Assembly (NCBI GenBank): GCA_016709575.1
Contig: JADJMM010000006.1
Span: 1-64,000, forward strand
Length of the DNA stretch: 64,000 nucleotides
Direction: 5' to 3'
From: Sphingobacteriaceae bacterium
GTDB taxonomy: Bacteria > Bacteroidota > Bacteroidia > B-17B0 > Aurantibacillaceae
The first letter of the stretch is position 1; the number at the start of each line of letters is the position of its first letter. Below the pieces are notes generated by a model that saw only the letters and a program-made list of their open reading frames with translations, was not told the DNA's origin and made no database searches. A program made the position numbers and the translations under genes. Below, one piece after another: positions 14,693 to 24,434 of the stretch.

Positions 14693-15463
14693 ATGACAAT
14701 AACAGACCAAACAGGATTTAAAATAGAATTAAAAGGCACACCAAAACGCATTATTTCCATAGTACCATCGCAATCAGAATTATTATGGGATTTAGGTTTA
14801 AGGAAGGAATTAGTTGGAATAACTAAATTCTGTGTTCATCCCGAAGAAATGCATAAAAGCGTAGAAAAGGTTGGTGGAACGAAGAAATTAGATATTGCTA
14901 AAATACGAGCTTTAAAACCTGATTTAATTATTGGGAACAAAGAAGAAAATGAGCAAGAGCAAATTGAGGAATTAAGAAAAGAATTCCCCGTTTGGATGAG
15001 CGACATTTACGATTTGAGTGATGCTTTTGAAATGATTACTTCAATTTCACAAATAATAGAAAAACAAACCGAAGCAGAGAAATTAGTAAAGACGATAAGA
15101 GAGAATTTTGCGAAACTCGATAGTACTAGTTTTAAAGGAAAGAAAGTGGCTTACTTTATTTGGTATAATCCTTATATGGTAGCCGCGCCTAATACCTTTA
15201 TCAATAATATTATTGAAAAATTAGGAATGAAAAATGCTTTTTCTTATTTGACACGCTATCCCGAAGTAAACGCCTCTCAAATTAAGGGGACCGCACCTGA
15301 TTATATTTTTTTATCATCAGAACCTTTCCCATTTAAAGAAAAACATATCGCGGAATTAAAACAGATTTGTCCGTATGCCGAAATTATATTGGTAGATGGG
15401 GAAATGTTTAGTTGGTATGGCAGCAGATTACAGTATGCTCCCGAGTACTTTAATACCTTATAA
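14693..15463 (+). CDS. BtuF/FhuD-like helical-backbone metal-receptor protein without a signal peptide
   Basis: The 256-residue protein has the fold pattern of class III (vitamin B12/siderophore/metal) substrate-binding proteins: TPKRIISIVPSQSELLWDLG at the start, LKPDLIIGNKEEN, a long connecting helix, and a second lobe with PDYIFLSSEPFPF. These proteins are normally periplasmic, but there is no signal peptide or lipobox. The protein begins directly with MTITDQTG, as several cytosolic Bacteroidota homologues do. No permease or ATPase is adjacent. It is divergent from the EamA operon with a 51-bp gap. Confidence 0.8.
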   Translation: MTITDQTGFKIELKGTPKRIISIVPSQSELLWDLGLRKELVGITKFCVHPEEMHKSVEKVGGTKKLDIAKIRALKPDLIIGNKEENEQEQIEELRKEFPVWMSDIYDLSDAFEMITSISQIIEKQTEAEKLVKTIRENFAKLDSTSFKGKKVAYFIWYNPYMVAAPNTFINNIIEKLGMKNAFSYLTRYPEVNASQIKGTAPDYIFLSSEPFPFKEKHIAELKQICPYAEIILVDGEMFSWYGSRLQYAPEYFNTL

Positions 15464-15590
15464 CTCGATTTTATAGCTCCTAAATCCAATTAACAGGCTT
15501 TTTAACAGTGAAATTGTTAATCTGTTTATCAAATAAGTTTGTTTTCCAATGCTATTCTTTTATAATATTGTAGCATCAAACTATACCATC

Positions 15591-16368
15591 ATGAGTAAAC
15601 ATCTTTTTTTAGCATTATTATTGATTGCGTCTATTGCAGTATCTGCACAAACTAAAAAAAAGAAGGACGAAGGCGTTTCGTCTGAATCAGCACCTCGTCC
15701 ACCAGTTGATACTATTTTAGGTTTTGCAATGTTTGATGGGATGACACCTTTTGAAGCTGTAGATTATCAATTGCCTCACGAAAGTGAAACAGATCCTGTG
15801 ACAGGAAAAACAACGTATTTTAAAGATATAAAAAAGAAGTAACGATTCAATCAGAAAAGCATTTAGATACGCTTACAAAAAACGTAACCATACGTTCTAT
15901 GCAGTAACAAAACGACCAACTTTACCTGGCGATAAAATGAAATTATGTATAAATCTTACTAGTAAGGATACTAATTTATTGTATTGTGTTGTGGATTCAG
16001 TTATGAAAGATCCGGAATACGCTAAAGTAATATTCGAAAAACAAAAAGGTGATACGATTTATATGTTACTTCACGTGTACGCGTTCTCTAAATTAGGTGG
16101 TAATTGTAATGGCGAGAAGGAGACTAAATTGTTTTTTGTGCGTTGGAATGTTCCTGAAGGAAGAGCTGTGTGGAAGAATAAATACATTAGCTCTTGCGCA
16201 AAAACAATTACAAATATGACCAAAACACCAATAGAGCAGTGGGATGGTAAAACTAAATTAGTTGTTGAATATCACCGCGGACAAAACTTTTACGAAATCG
16301 CTTTCGATCCTGAGCATTACGAGCTGGGAATTCAAAACAACAAAGAGGGCGGCAAAGCGGCAGAGTAA
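15591..16368 (+). CDS. Unknown exported protein (frame broken near 15833)
   Basis: A signal peptide (MSKHLFLALLLIASIAVSAQ) is followed by a Lys-rich linker and a domain I cannot assign to a family. The first frame stops at 15842. Removing one A from the run at 15830-15835 leads into SNDSIRKAFRYAYKKRN and on to the frame that ends at 16368, giving about 259 residues. The mature part has a Cys in NLLYCV and one in GGNCNGE, so a disulfide is possible. The start at 15591 is chosen over 15549 because it begins the signal peptide. The gene converges with the minus-strand gene that ends at 16370. Confidence 0.65.
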
Positions 16369-16369
16369 T

Positions 16370-16973
16370 TTATTTGGATTTTATGGTGAAGTAGTACTCT
16401 TCTAATTGAAAATTAGAAGTGATGATGTACCAAATAAAATCATCTTTAAATAAGTAGTAGTAATATTTACCATCAAACGAGTATTTCTTTACATCCGTAT
16501 CAAATCGATCACTCTTAAATGTGCCTTCGCTTGTTAAACCCGATTGGATTTTAGCTTCAATGGCATTATAATTGGCGAAAGCTTGTGTTTCAACAAACGA
16601 AAACACCACACTTTTCTTAGATGATTTACGCTTATTAATAAAAACAGCAATTTCTGCGGTATCAGTGCTGTTTTCTTTTTTACTTGTGTAATAATCCGAC
16701 TTGTTAATCAAATTATCACCCATATTAACATAATCTTTTGCTACGAAGTTGAAATTACGTGCCGTTAAATCAGTAATGATTTCAATGTCGGCGTAAATAA
16801 GGCAGTTTTTTATAAACTCGTACTTTAACGTTTGGGCAGGCGAAATAAAGTGTAGTAAAACAGCTAATGAAAATAATATAAAAAAGGAGAATACACCCAA
16901 CCCCACAAAAAACAAAAAAAAAAACCCCCCTATAAAAAAATTGTTGGGGCGCCCTACCGGCTTTCTTCTTCAT
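16370..16973 (-). CDS. Unknown membrane-anchored protein (frame broken in a poly-A tract near 16914-16924)
   Basis: About 200 residues. The N-terminus MKKKAGRAPQQFFYRG lies in one frame and the rest in another. The join falls in a tract of eleven A and six C. After the join there is one transmembrane helix (VGLGVFSFFILFSLAVLLHF) and a soluble C-terminal domain with many Lys, Asp and Tyr residues. I recognise no family. The homopolymer tract makes a sequence error very likely. It is followed on the other side by tRNA-Gln on the same strand, about 150 nt upstream. Confidence 0.55.
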
Positions 16974-17123
16974 AAAACTTATAAGTACGAACTAAAAGTA
17001 CTGAAAATAATAATAAATAAAAGGAGAATTTATCAGCGTTAAATCACACTTCAATCAATTAAAATTCAATGTAATATCGAGTTTTAAAAGCAAAAATCCC
17101 AATTTACGTGGGGTTTTCATTGG

Positions 17124-17196
17124 TTGTCCGACCAGGTTTCGAACCTGGACTCTTCTGAACCAAAATCAGACGTGTTGCCAGTTACACCATCGGACA
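17124..17196 (-). tRNA. tRNA-Gln (TTG)
   Basis: On the minus strand a full cloverleaf folds: acceptor TGTCCGA with TCGGACA, anticodon stem TCTGA/TCAGA with loop TTTTGGT (anticodon TTG), and T arm CCAGG-TTCGAAC-CTGGT. The discriminator is A, and CCA follows at 17123-17121, so CCA is encoded. That differs from the spacer tRNAs. It stands alone between two protein genes. Confidence 0.95.
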
Positions 17197-17292
17197 TTTT
17201 AGAGAGCTGCAAAATTAACAATTTTTCGGTTAAGTCAAATAAAATTTGAAAAATTTTGAGACTTAAAACCACACCTTTACGGGGCATTTTGC

Positions 17293-17300
17293 TAACTTCG
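17293..17300 (+). promoter_or_regulatory. Possible -7 element (TAACTTCG) of the DUF2723 gene
   Basis: TAACTTCG differs from TAnnTTTG at one position and lies 19 nt before the ATG at 17320. A matching -33 box at the right distance was not found, so support is limited. Confidence 0.35.
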
Positions 17301-17319
17301 CAACTTATCTCAATTATAT

Positions 17320-20300
17320 ATGACGCCTGCTTTTAAAAAACTAAATAATCTTGTTGGATGGCTAGTTTTTGCCATTGCTACATTTACCTATTGCGCAACC
17401 ATTGAACCTACTGCTAGTTTTTGGGATTGCGGTGAGTATGTAGCCTGTGCCTACAAGCTGGAAGTTGGTCACCCTCCGGGAGCGCCATTTTTTATGTTAA
17501 TTGGCCGCTTTTTTGCTTTGTTTGGTGGAAACGACCCGGCCAATGCAGGTATGATGATTAACATTATGTCGGCATTATGCAGCTCGTTCAGTATTTTGTT
17601 TTTATTCTGGACTATTACCCGTTTAGGATTTAAGGCAATTGTTAAAAAGGGAGAGGAATTTGTTCAAGGTAAACAATACGCAGTGCTTGGTGCAGGTGTA
17701 ATTGGAGGTTTAGCCTATACTTTTTCTGATTCGTTTTGGTTTTCGGCTGTTGAGGGTGAGGTTTACGCCATGTCTTCTTTCTTTACAGCTATTGTATTTT
17801 GGGCTATTTTAAAATGGGATGAAGAAGATGATACAAATCCAATTGGCGCTATGCGTTGGTTAGTTCTAATTTCTTATTTGATGGGTTTATCTATCGGAGT
17901 CCATTTATTAAACTTATTGGTGATTCCTGCTATTTGTTTTATTTACTACTACAAAAAATACAAATTTACATGGAAAAGTTTTTTCATTGCAGGTATTATC
18001 TCCATTTTAATTTTAGGTACTGTTCAGTCGTTAATCATTCCTAAAATTGTAAAATTCGTTTCCGATACGGAGGTTTATTTTACTAATAATCTTCATTTAG
18101 GTTTCAGCACAGGAACAATGATTTATTTCGGTTTAATGATAATCTCCCTTACAGGATTTATCATGTATACCACAAGTAAAAAAGAATCGCATTATAAAAT
18201 TGGGTTCTATTCTTTAATCGCATTCGCCATTATTGTTGTTATCGCTGCTCCAAGTCCCGGTGCTATGTTTACACGTGCACTTTCTTTCGGTGCCATATTA
18301 TACGGTATTGGAAAAATTAAATCTAAATCCAATAATCTTAATGTGATTATGATGAGTTTAGCTACTATTTTAATAGGCTACTCTTCTTTCTTTGTGTTAG
18401 TAATCCGCTCGCAAGCTAATCCGCCAATGGATGAAAACGATCCGGAAAACGCGCCGAACATGTTATCCTATTTGTTACGTGAACAGTATGGTGATTGGCC
18501 TATTACTTACGGACAATACTATAATGCTCCTGCAAAACCAAATTCACAATTTAAAGATGGCGACCCGATTTATGTAAAGAATGAAGAACAGAAAAAATAT
18601 CTTGTGGCTGACGACCGAAAAAATGATATTCCTGTTTATGAAGAAGAGTTTTGTACTGTTTTCCCTCGTATGTGGAGTAGTCAGAGTCACCACGAAGCGG
18701 CTTACCGTTATTGGGGTGATGTGGCAAATAATCACCGTACAGTTAACCGCACTAACGAACAAACAGGTGAGACTGAATCAGTAGAGATTCCGACATTCGG
18801 AGCAAACATGCGTTTCTTCTTTAACTATCAGGTTAAGTATATGTATTTCCGCTATTTCTTATGGAATTACATGGGCCGCCAAAATGATATTCAAGGTATG
18901 AGTAATAATACACTTGAAGGAAATGCAGTAAGTGGTATTAAAGGTTTTGATGATTTCTTATTAGATTCTGATAGCAGTTTGAAAACACATGCTATGAAAA
19001 GTAATAAGGCGCAGAATTTCTTCTTCGCAATTCCTCTTATTTTAGGATTACTTGGTTTCTGGTTTCATTATAAAAATAATAAAGGTGGAGCCTGGGTTGT
19101 AGGCTCATTCTTCTTGCTTACAGGTTTAGCTATTATCATTTACTTAAATCCAACACCTTATCAACCACGTGAACGGGATTACGCTTATTCCGGCTCCTTC
19201 TACGCCTTTGCTATTTGGATTGGCTTTGGCGTTTTATTCTTGTACGATTTGTTAAGTAAGAAAGCTAATTTAAAAATGGCTGCCATCTTAGCAACATTGA
19301 TAGGGTTAATTGGTCCAAGCTTAATGGCAGCACAAGGCTGGGATGATCACAATCGTTCAGTACGTACATTATCTCGTGATGTAGCTATAAATTACTTAGA
19401 GTCGTGTGCACCTAACGCAATTTTATTTACGAATGGTGATAACGATACTTTCCCGCTTTGGTATGCACAAGAAGTTGAAGGAATCAGAACCGACGTTCGT
19501 GTTTGTAATTTAAGTTTATTACAAACTGATTGGTATATCCGTCAAATGCGCCGCGCTGCTTATGAATCTGCTCCGGTTCCATTTACAATTCCTGAAGAAA
19601 AATTATTATCGCGCAAACGCGAAGTAGTTTATTTATTTGATAAGAGTCCTGCGCCAATGAATCTTAAATCGGCGATCGATTTTGTGTCGAGCGATGATAT
19701 CGCCAACAAATTTGAATATGGCGGAGGCTATTTAGATTTTTTACCAACCCATGATTTTTATTTACCTGTTGATTCAGCAGCTGTAATGAAAAACAAAATC
19801 GTTTCTTTAAAAGATACAGGACGTATTGCTAAAAATATTAGCTGGAGAATTGGTCGTGGTGCTATTACTAAAAACGATTTAATGGTGTTAGATTTATTAG
19901 CACATAGCGATTGGAAACGTCCGATTTATTTTGCTGTTACTACAGGTAACGAAGCTTATGTTGGTTTAGAGAAATATTTCCAATTAGAAGGTTTAGCCTT
20001 CCGTTTAGTGCCTATTAAACAAAACGAAAGTGAAGAAATGGGTGGCGGTCGTGTAAATACTGAGGTGATGTACAAAAACATAATGGAGAAATTCTTATGG
20101 GGTGGTATGGATAAACCGGGTGTGAATCTTGATGAAAACTGTCAGCGTATGGCTGCCAACCTTCGTATGCAAATGTCGATTTTAGCAAACGCTTTAATTT
20201 CTGAAGGTAAAAACAGCAAAGCAAAAGCTGTTTTAGATAAGTGTTTAGAAAAAATGCCTGACGAAAATGTCCCTTACGACGCAACTATATTTACTATTAC

Positions 20301-20589
20301 AGCAGGTTATTATCAATTAGGCGAAACGAAAAAAGCAAATGAACTTGCTAAACAATTGTTCGATATTTTTGAGGGTGATTTAAGAGTTTACAATGCTCAA
20401 AAAAGTGCACACCGCGTTGCTTTTGGCAGAGAAATGAATCAGTGTAAAGAAATTCTTCGTCGTTTAGTTGGACTAACAGGTCAGTTTAAACAAGAAGCTT
20501 TAGAAAAGGAATTTATGACACGTATACAGTCTATTATTCCTGCTGAAGAGTTAATGCCGAAAGGTGAACCACAACCATTGGCTAATTAA
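17320..20589 (+). CDS. DUF2723 (TMEM260-like) GT-C type membrane glycosyltransferase
   Basis: The protein has 1089 residues. It starts with a membrane helix and then the family motif around ASFWDCGEYV and KLEVGHPPGAP (residues about 28-55), with an acidic pair in the first loop as in GT-C enzymes. About ten helices follow up to residue 365, more lie at 565-690, and the C-terminus is soluble with TPR-like helices. DUF2723 proteins are the bacterial relatives of TMEM260, an O-mannosyltransferase in animals. A role in glycosylating exported proteins or glycans in the periplasm is inference. The methyltransferase gene starts 7 nt later. Confidence 0.82.
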   Translation: MTPAFKKLNNLVGWLVFAIATFTYCATIEPTASFWDCGEYVACAYKLEVGHPPGAPFFMLIGRFFALFGGNDPANAGMMINIMSALCSSFSILFLFWTITRLGFKAIVKKGEEFVQGKQYAVLGAGVIGGLAYTFSDSFWFSAVEGEVYAMSSFFTAIVFWAILKWDEEDDTNPIGAMRWLVLISYLMGLSIGVHLLNLLVIPAICFIYYYKKYKFTWKSFFIAGIISILILGTVQSLIIPKIVKFVSDTEVYFTNNLHLGFSTGTMIYFGLMIISLTGFIMYTTSKKESHYKIGFYSLIAFAIIVVIAAPSPGAMFTRALSFGAILYGIGKIKSKSNNLNVIMMSLATILIGYSSFFVLVIRSQANPPMDENDPENAPNMLSYLLREQYGDWPITYGQYYNAPAKPNSQFKDGDPIYVKNEEQKKYLVADDRKNDIPVYEEEFCTVFPRMWSSQSHHEAAYRYWGDVANNHRTVNRTNEQTGETESVEIPTFGANMRFFFNYQVKYMYFRYFLWNYMGRQNDIQGMSNNTLEGNAVSGIKGFDDFLLDSDSSLKTHAMKSNKAQNFFFAIPLILGLLGFWFHYKNNKGGAWVVGSFFLLTGLAIIIYLNPTPYQPRERDYAYSGSFYAFAIWIGFGVLFLYDLLSKKANLKMAAILATLIGLIGPSLMAAQGWDDHNRSVRTLSRDVAINYLESCAPNAILFTNGDNDTFPLWYAQEVEGIRTDVRVCNLSLLQTDWYIRQMRRAAYESAPVPFTIPEEKLLSRKREVVYLFDKSPAPMNLKSAIDFVSSDDIANKFEYGGGYLDFLPTHDFYLPVDSAAVMKNKIVSLKDTGRIAKNISWRIGRGAITKNDLMVLDLLAHSDWKRPIYFAVTTGNEAYVGLEKYFQLEGLAFRLVPIKQNESEEMGGGRVNTEVMYKNIMEKFLWGGMDKPGVNLDENCQRMAANLRMQMSILANALISEGKNSKAKAVLDKCLEKMPDENVPYDATIFTITAGYYQLGETKKANELAKQLFDIFEGDLRVYNAQKSAHRVAFGREMNQCKEILRRLVGLTGQFKQEALEKEFMTRIQSIIPAEELMPKGEPQPLAN

Positions 20590-20596
20590 TTTTGAT

Positions 20597-21358
20597 ATGT
20601 CAACTGCTGAGAGAGTAAGTGCTACCGATTTTTCTGATAATTACGTTTTACAGCGTAGTATTTTCGCTTATTTAGAAGCTGCTAAGATTGTAAGCGGAAA
20701 TGTTTTAGAAATTGGAACCGGTTCGGGTTACGGTGTAAAATATATTGCACCTGTAGTTTCAAAATTTGTTACTATAGATAAGTTCGTTTGTGATGTTGAT
20801 TTTAAAGCGTATCCAAATGTTGAATTCAAACAACAAACGGTTCCGCCATTTCAAGGTATAGCTGATAACAGTTTTGATTTTGTAGTTACATTTCAGGTTA
20901 TCGAGCATATCGTTCCGGATGATTTATATGTGAAGGAAATCGCCCGCGTTTTAAAACCAGGCGGTAAGTTAATAGTAACAACTCCTAATCGTCACATGTC
21001 GTTAAGCCGCAATCCTTGGCACATTCGTGAATACAAACCGAATGAACTAACTGTATTATTGAAGAAACACTTCAAATCAGTTGTAACTAATGGCGTTTAC
21101 GGGAACGATGTTGTAATGGAGTACTATCAAAAAAACAAAGAGTCGGTAAATAGGGTAATGAAGTACGATGTGTTGAATTTGCAATGGATTTTACCACGAC
21201 AAATTTTGCAAGTACCATATGATTATATGAATCGCCGCAACCGTAAAAAATTATTGAATTCTAATAACGATTTAACGGCTGGAATAAAGTCTTCTGATTT
21301 TTTTGTTAAAGAGGTCGATGACAAAAGCCTCGATTTGTTTTATATAGCCGAAAAATAA
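20597..21358 (+). CDS. Class I SAM-dependent methyltransferase
   Basis: The protein has 253 residues from the ATG at 20597; an earlier in-frame ATG at 20564 overlaps the previous gene and is rejected. The SAM-binding motif I is VLEIGTGSGYG, the acidic residue follows in VTIDKF, and motif post-I is FDFVVTFQVIEHI. The segment ARVLKPGGKLIVTTPN is typical of Methyltransf_11 proteins. The C-terminal part is probably the substrate domain. It lies between the DUF2723 gene and the deacetylase with 6-7 nt gaps, so the three are likely one operon that acts on glycans or lipids. The substrate is not known. Confidence 0.85.
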   Translation: MSTAERVSATDFSDNYVLQRSIFAYLEAAKIVSGNVLEIGTGSGYGVKYIAPVVSKFVTIDKFVCDVDFKAYPNVEFKQQTVPPFQGIADNSFDFVVTFQVIEHIVPDDLYVKEIARVLKPGGKLIVTTPNRHMSLSRNPWHIREYKPNELTVLLKKHFKSVVTNGVYGNDVVMEYYQKNKESVNRVMKYDVLNLQWILPRQILQVPYDYMNRRNRKKLLNSNNDLTAGIKSSDFFVKEVDDKSLDLFYIAEK

Positions 21359-21364
21359 TTTCAA

Positions 21365-21985
21365 TTGTTTAGTAAATTAACTCTTCAACCACAAAAAGCG
21401 TTAAGGCTTTTATATCCAAAAGCGGTTTGGAAAGTTAAAACCACATCTCCTGTAATACATTTAACGTTTGATGATGGACCAATTCCCGGTTTAACCGAAT
21501 GGGTATTGGATACATTAAAACAGTACAACATAAAAGCTACTTTTTTTTGTGTTGGAGAGAATGTTGAGAAGAATAAAAGCATTTTTAACAGAATTGTAAC
21601 CGAAGGACACGCTGTTGGCAACCATACTTATAACCATATAAAAGGGTTTAAGACTAAGACAATCGACTATTTGACGAATACTGAAAAGTGCGAGGTACTT
21701 ACCAATTCAAAGTTATTCCGACCTCCCTATGGTCAATTAAAAAAATCGCAATACCGAAAGCTTTTAGATAGGGGATACAATATAATTATGTGGGATGTAA
21801 TATCTTACGATTACGAAAAGATAAAGCCTGAAGTGTGCTTAAAGAACGTAATTAAGAATGTTAAAAACGGAAGTATTATATTATTTCACGATAATGTGAA
21901 GGCTGAGGAGAAAATAAAGTATGCTTTGCCCAAAACGATAGAACATTTCTTAAAATTAAATTATAAATTTGCAGCTCTTAAATAG
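21365..21985 (+). CDS. Polysaccharide deacetylase (NodB homology, carbohydrate esterase 4)
   Basis: The protein has 206 residues with all CE4 motifs: TFDDGP (metal and catalytic Asp), NHTYNH (the two metal-binding His), RPPYG, the DVISYDY segment and LFHDN. These enzymes remove N- or O-acetyl groups from glycans such as peptidoglycan or chitin oligomers. I see no clear signal peptide. The N-terminus MFSKLTLQPQKALRLLYP is amphipathic, so it may be cytosolic or membrane-associated. The start is a TTG at 21365. It is in line with the DUF2723 and methyltransferase genes, and the HMA lipoprotein gene starts 3 nt after it. Confidence 0.9.
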   Translation: MFSKLTLQPQKALRLLYPKAVWKVKTTSPVIHLTFDDGPIPGLTEWVLDTLKQYNIKATFFCVGENVEKNKSIFNRIVTEGHAVGNHTYNHIKGFKTKTIDYLTNTEKCEVLTNSKLFRPPYGQLKKSQYRKLLDRGYNIIMWDVISYDYEKIKPEVCLKNVIKNVKNGSIILFHDNVKAEEKIKYALPKTIEHFLKLNYKFAALK

Positions 21986-21988
21986 GTC

Positions 21989-22342
21989 ATGAAAAAGCTG
22001 CTTTCAATTTTAATATTTTCCGCATCTCTTTTATTCTTTGCTTGCACAGGAAATAAAACTTCTGCGGTTGAAGTTAGTGCTCATGTTTGGGGTAACTGCG
22101 ACAAATGTAAAACAACTATCGAAAAAAGTTGTGCAATAGATGGCGTTTCTGAAGCCGTTTGGAATGAAGATTCAAAGCTTTTAACGTTAAAATTAGATAC
22201 TTCTTTGGTGACATTAAGTACCGTTTTACAAACCGTGTCTAAAGCCGGTTACGATAACGAAATGTTCTATGCCGATGACTACGCTTATAACAAGCTACCT
22301 GATTGTTGTCAGTATGATCGCCGCCCCTTCGAATCTAAATAA
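21989..22342 (+). CDS. HMA-domain lipoprotein with C-terminal CCQY motif
   Basis: The protein has 117 residues: a lipoprotein signal with lipobox LLFFAC, then a heavy-metal-associated fold with the CxxC motif in GNCDKCKTTIE (residues about 36-46). It ends in LPDCCQYDRRP. The protein at 30853 shares the same layout and the same LPxCCQY ending, so the two are paralogues. HMA domains bind Cu(I), Zn or other soft metals. Here the domain would sit on the periplasmic or outer-membrane side. This copy is away from the TonB/HYC_CC_PP set, at the end of a glycan-type operon. Confidence 0.82.
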   Translation: MKKLLSILIFSASLLFFACTGNKTSAVEVSAHVWGNCDKCKTTIEKSCAIDGVSEAVWNEDSKLLTLKLDTSLVTLSTVLQTVSKAGYDNEMFYADDYAYNKLPDCCQYDRRPFESK

Positions 22343-22390
22343 TATTTAGTTCTCCCTTTTTTTAGTAATTTTAGACTCCTTATTCTACAA

Positions 22391-24381
22391 GTGGTTAAAA
22401 AGATTCTTTATATAATACTTTGTCTGAGTTTTTTAAACCCGGTTTTTCTCAAAATGAGGATCGTAAAAAAAGTATTTAGATAAGTTGTATTCAGCAACTA
22501 ACGATTCAACACGTATTGAGTATTTAAATAAGCTCTCAAATCTATACCAAAGATACAATTTTAACACAGCCCTCGATTACGCTACAAAGGCTCTCGATCT
22601 TTCTGAAAAAACCAATAATGTAAGAGGAAGAGTAAGTTCATACAATAATGTTGGAGATGCGTATTGGTATCATTCAGATTTTATAACCGCACAACGGTTT
22701 TATTTCAAAGCCTACAAGATTAATGATTCATTAAAAGACCAGGAAGGAATCGCTGAATCTCTCTACAATATAGGTTGGATTATTGTAATGCAGCAAAAGA
22801 ATGTAAAAGAGATTGGTTATCTGTATAGGTCGCTCGCTATATATGAAGAACTGAAGGACAAAGAAAGTATTGCCGGTATGTTAAATACTATGGGTCAGTT
22901 TTATCTCGATCAATACGCCACAACTAAAAAAAGAGAATACTACGATTCAACAATGACATATTTAAATAAGGTTATTGATCTTATTAAAAATAGCGAAGAA
23001 TTTCCACCTGGTAGCCACAGAACAATTTTATGGAAGCCTGTCTACTTTAATGGGTTATTCAGGCGATTATACGTCCGCAAAATTTTACATGGAAAAGAAA
23101 ATAAAACGTGATCTTATAAATGGCGATTCACTGGCTTATTATAATAATCTCGGTGATATGTCTGGTATTGAATTTCATTTAGGAAACGTAGATAAAGCAA
23201 TTGTACTCGCAAAAACTTGTGGCGCTTATGCCAAACGAAATGGACATAAGGAAGTGGAGATGGAGTCATGTGGACATTTGAATGAATTCTATTTTGCAAA
23301 AAATGATTTAGCCAAGGCTTATGAATATTACAATACCTATATAATACTTAGGGATTCAATGAACCGACAGCTATTTTCAGCAAATCTTAACGACGTTCAA
23401 AACGGTTACGAGTTAGATAAAAAGGAAGCAAGTATTAAACAACTCACTCAGAATAATGAAATTCAGGAACTGAAAGCTAAGCAAAATAACTTTGTTTTAT
23501 TAGGAGTAGGTGTAGTGCTATTAATCATTATCGTAATAGCCTATTTGCTATATAAACAGAATCGTCAGAAAAACGCCGCAAATTTATTATTGAAAGAACA
23601 AAACACAATTATCTCACAAAAGAAACAAGAAATAGATCATAGTATTCAGTATGCTAAAGGAATTCAAATAGCTTTGTTGCCGGATATTAATGACATCCGA
23701 ACTTACTTTCCGGAAAGCTTTATTTATTACCTGCCAAAAGATGTAGTTAGTGGCGATTTTTATTGGTTCCATAAAGTAGGTGATTACTTCTATTGTGTTG
23801 CTGCTGATTGTACCGGACATGGAGTGCCAGGGGCTTTGATGAGTATAGTAAGCATGGATAAAATTATCCAGGCCATTTTCGAGAAAAAACTTTTTGAGCC
23901 AAGTGATATTTTGAAGTTTTTGAATGTTGAAATTAAGAACGCTCTTAAACAACATAACGACGCGTCAAAACAACGTGATGGTTTGGATATAGCACTTATA
24001 CGAATAAACACTAAAACTAATACCCTCGATTTTTCCGCAGCTAACCGTCCACTTTATATTATTTCGAATAAGGTGTTAAGCGAGCATAAAGCAGATAAAG
24101 TAGCTATTGCCGGATTTACTCCCGATAATTATGATTTTAAACAGCTTTCTATAAAGTTGAATAAAGACGATTGTCTATATATCGCTTCCGATGGCTATGC
24201 CGATCAGTTTGGAGGTAATGAAGGCAAAAAATTCATGACCAAAAACTTTAAATCTCTCTTACAATCTTCCTCTTCAAAAGACATGAAAACCCAGGAAACT
24301 GAGGTTATTAACAGTCATACAGGCTGGAAAGGTAATTATGAACAGGTTGATGATATCTTAGTAATAGGTATCAAGATTTAA
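22391..24381 (+). CDS. TPR-repeat sensor with C-terminal SpoIIE/PP2C phosphatase domain (frame broken three times)
   Basis: About 660 residues. A GTG start at 22391 gives a signal peptide (VVKKILYIILCLSFLNPVFSQ). TPR repeats fill residues about 35-350, then comes a transmembrane helix (VLLGVGVVLLIIIVIAYLLY), a coiled coil, and a SpoIIE-type Ser/Thr phosphatase with VVSGDFYW, AADCTGHGVPGALMS and ASDGYADQFGG. Frame breaks lie near 22447 (T run), 22477 (T run) and 23034 (AA). Each is repaired by one base. Such proteins are common in Bacteroidota and probably dephosphorylate an anti-sigma-factor antagonist or similar target; no partner is encoded nearby. Confidence 0.82.
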
Positions 24382-24412
24382 TTTGTCAGTACCCGTGTTT
24401 TAGTTACCTTTG
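24382..24412 (+). promoter_or_regulatory. Promoter of pyrG
   Basis: TTTG at 24382-24385 and TACCTTTG at 24405-24412 match both Bacteroidota promoter boxes, with a 19-bp spacer. The ATG of pyrG is 22 nt after the -7 box. The stretch between, ACAGTTTTTTAGAAACTGT, can form a small hairpin just before the start codon. Confidence 0.7.
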
Positions 24413-24434
24413 TTTACAGTTTTTTAGAAACTGT

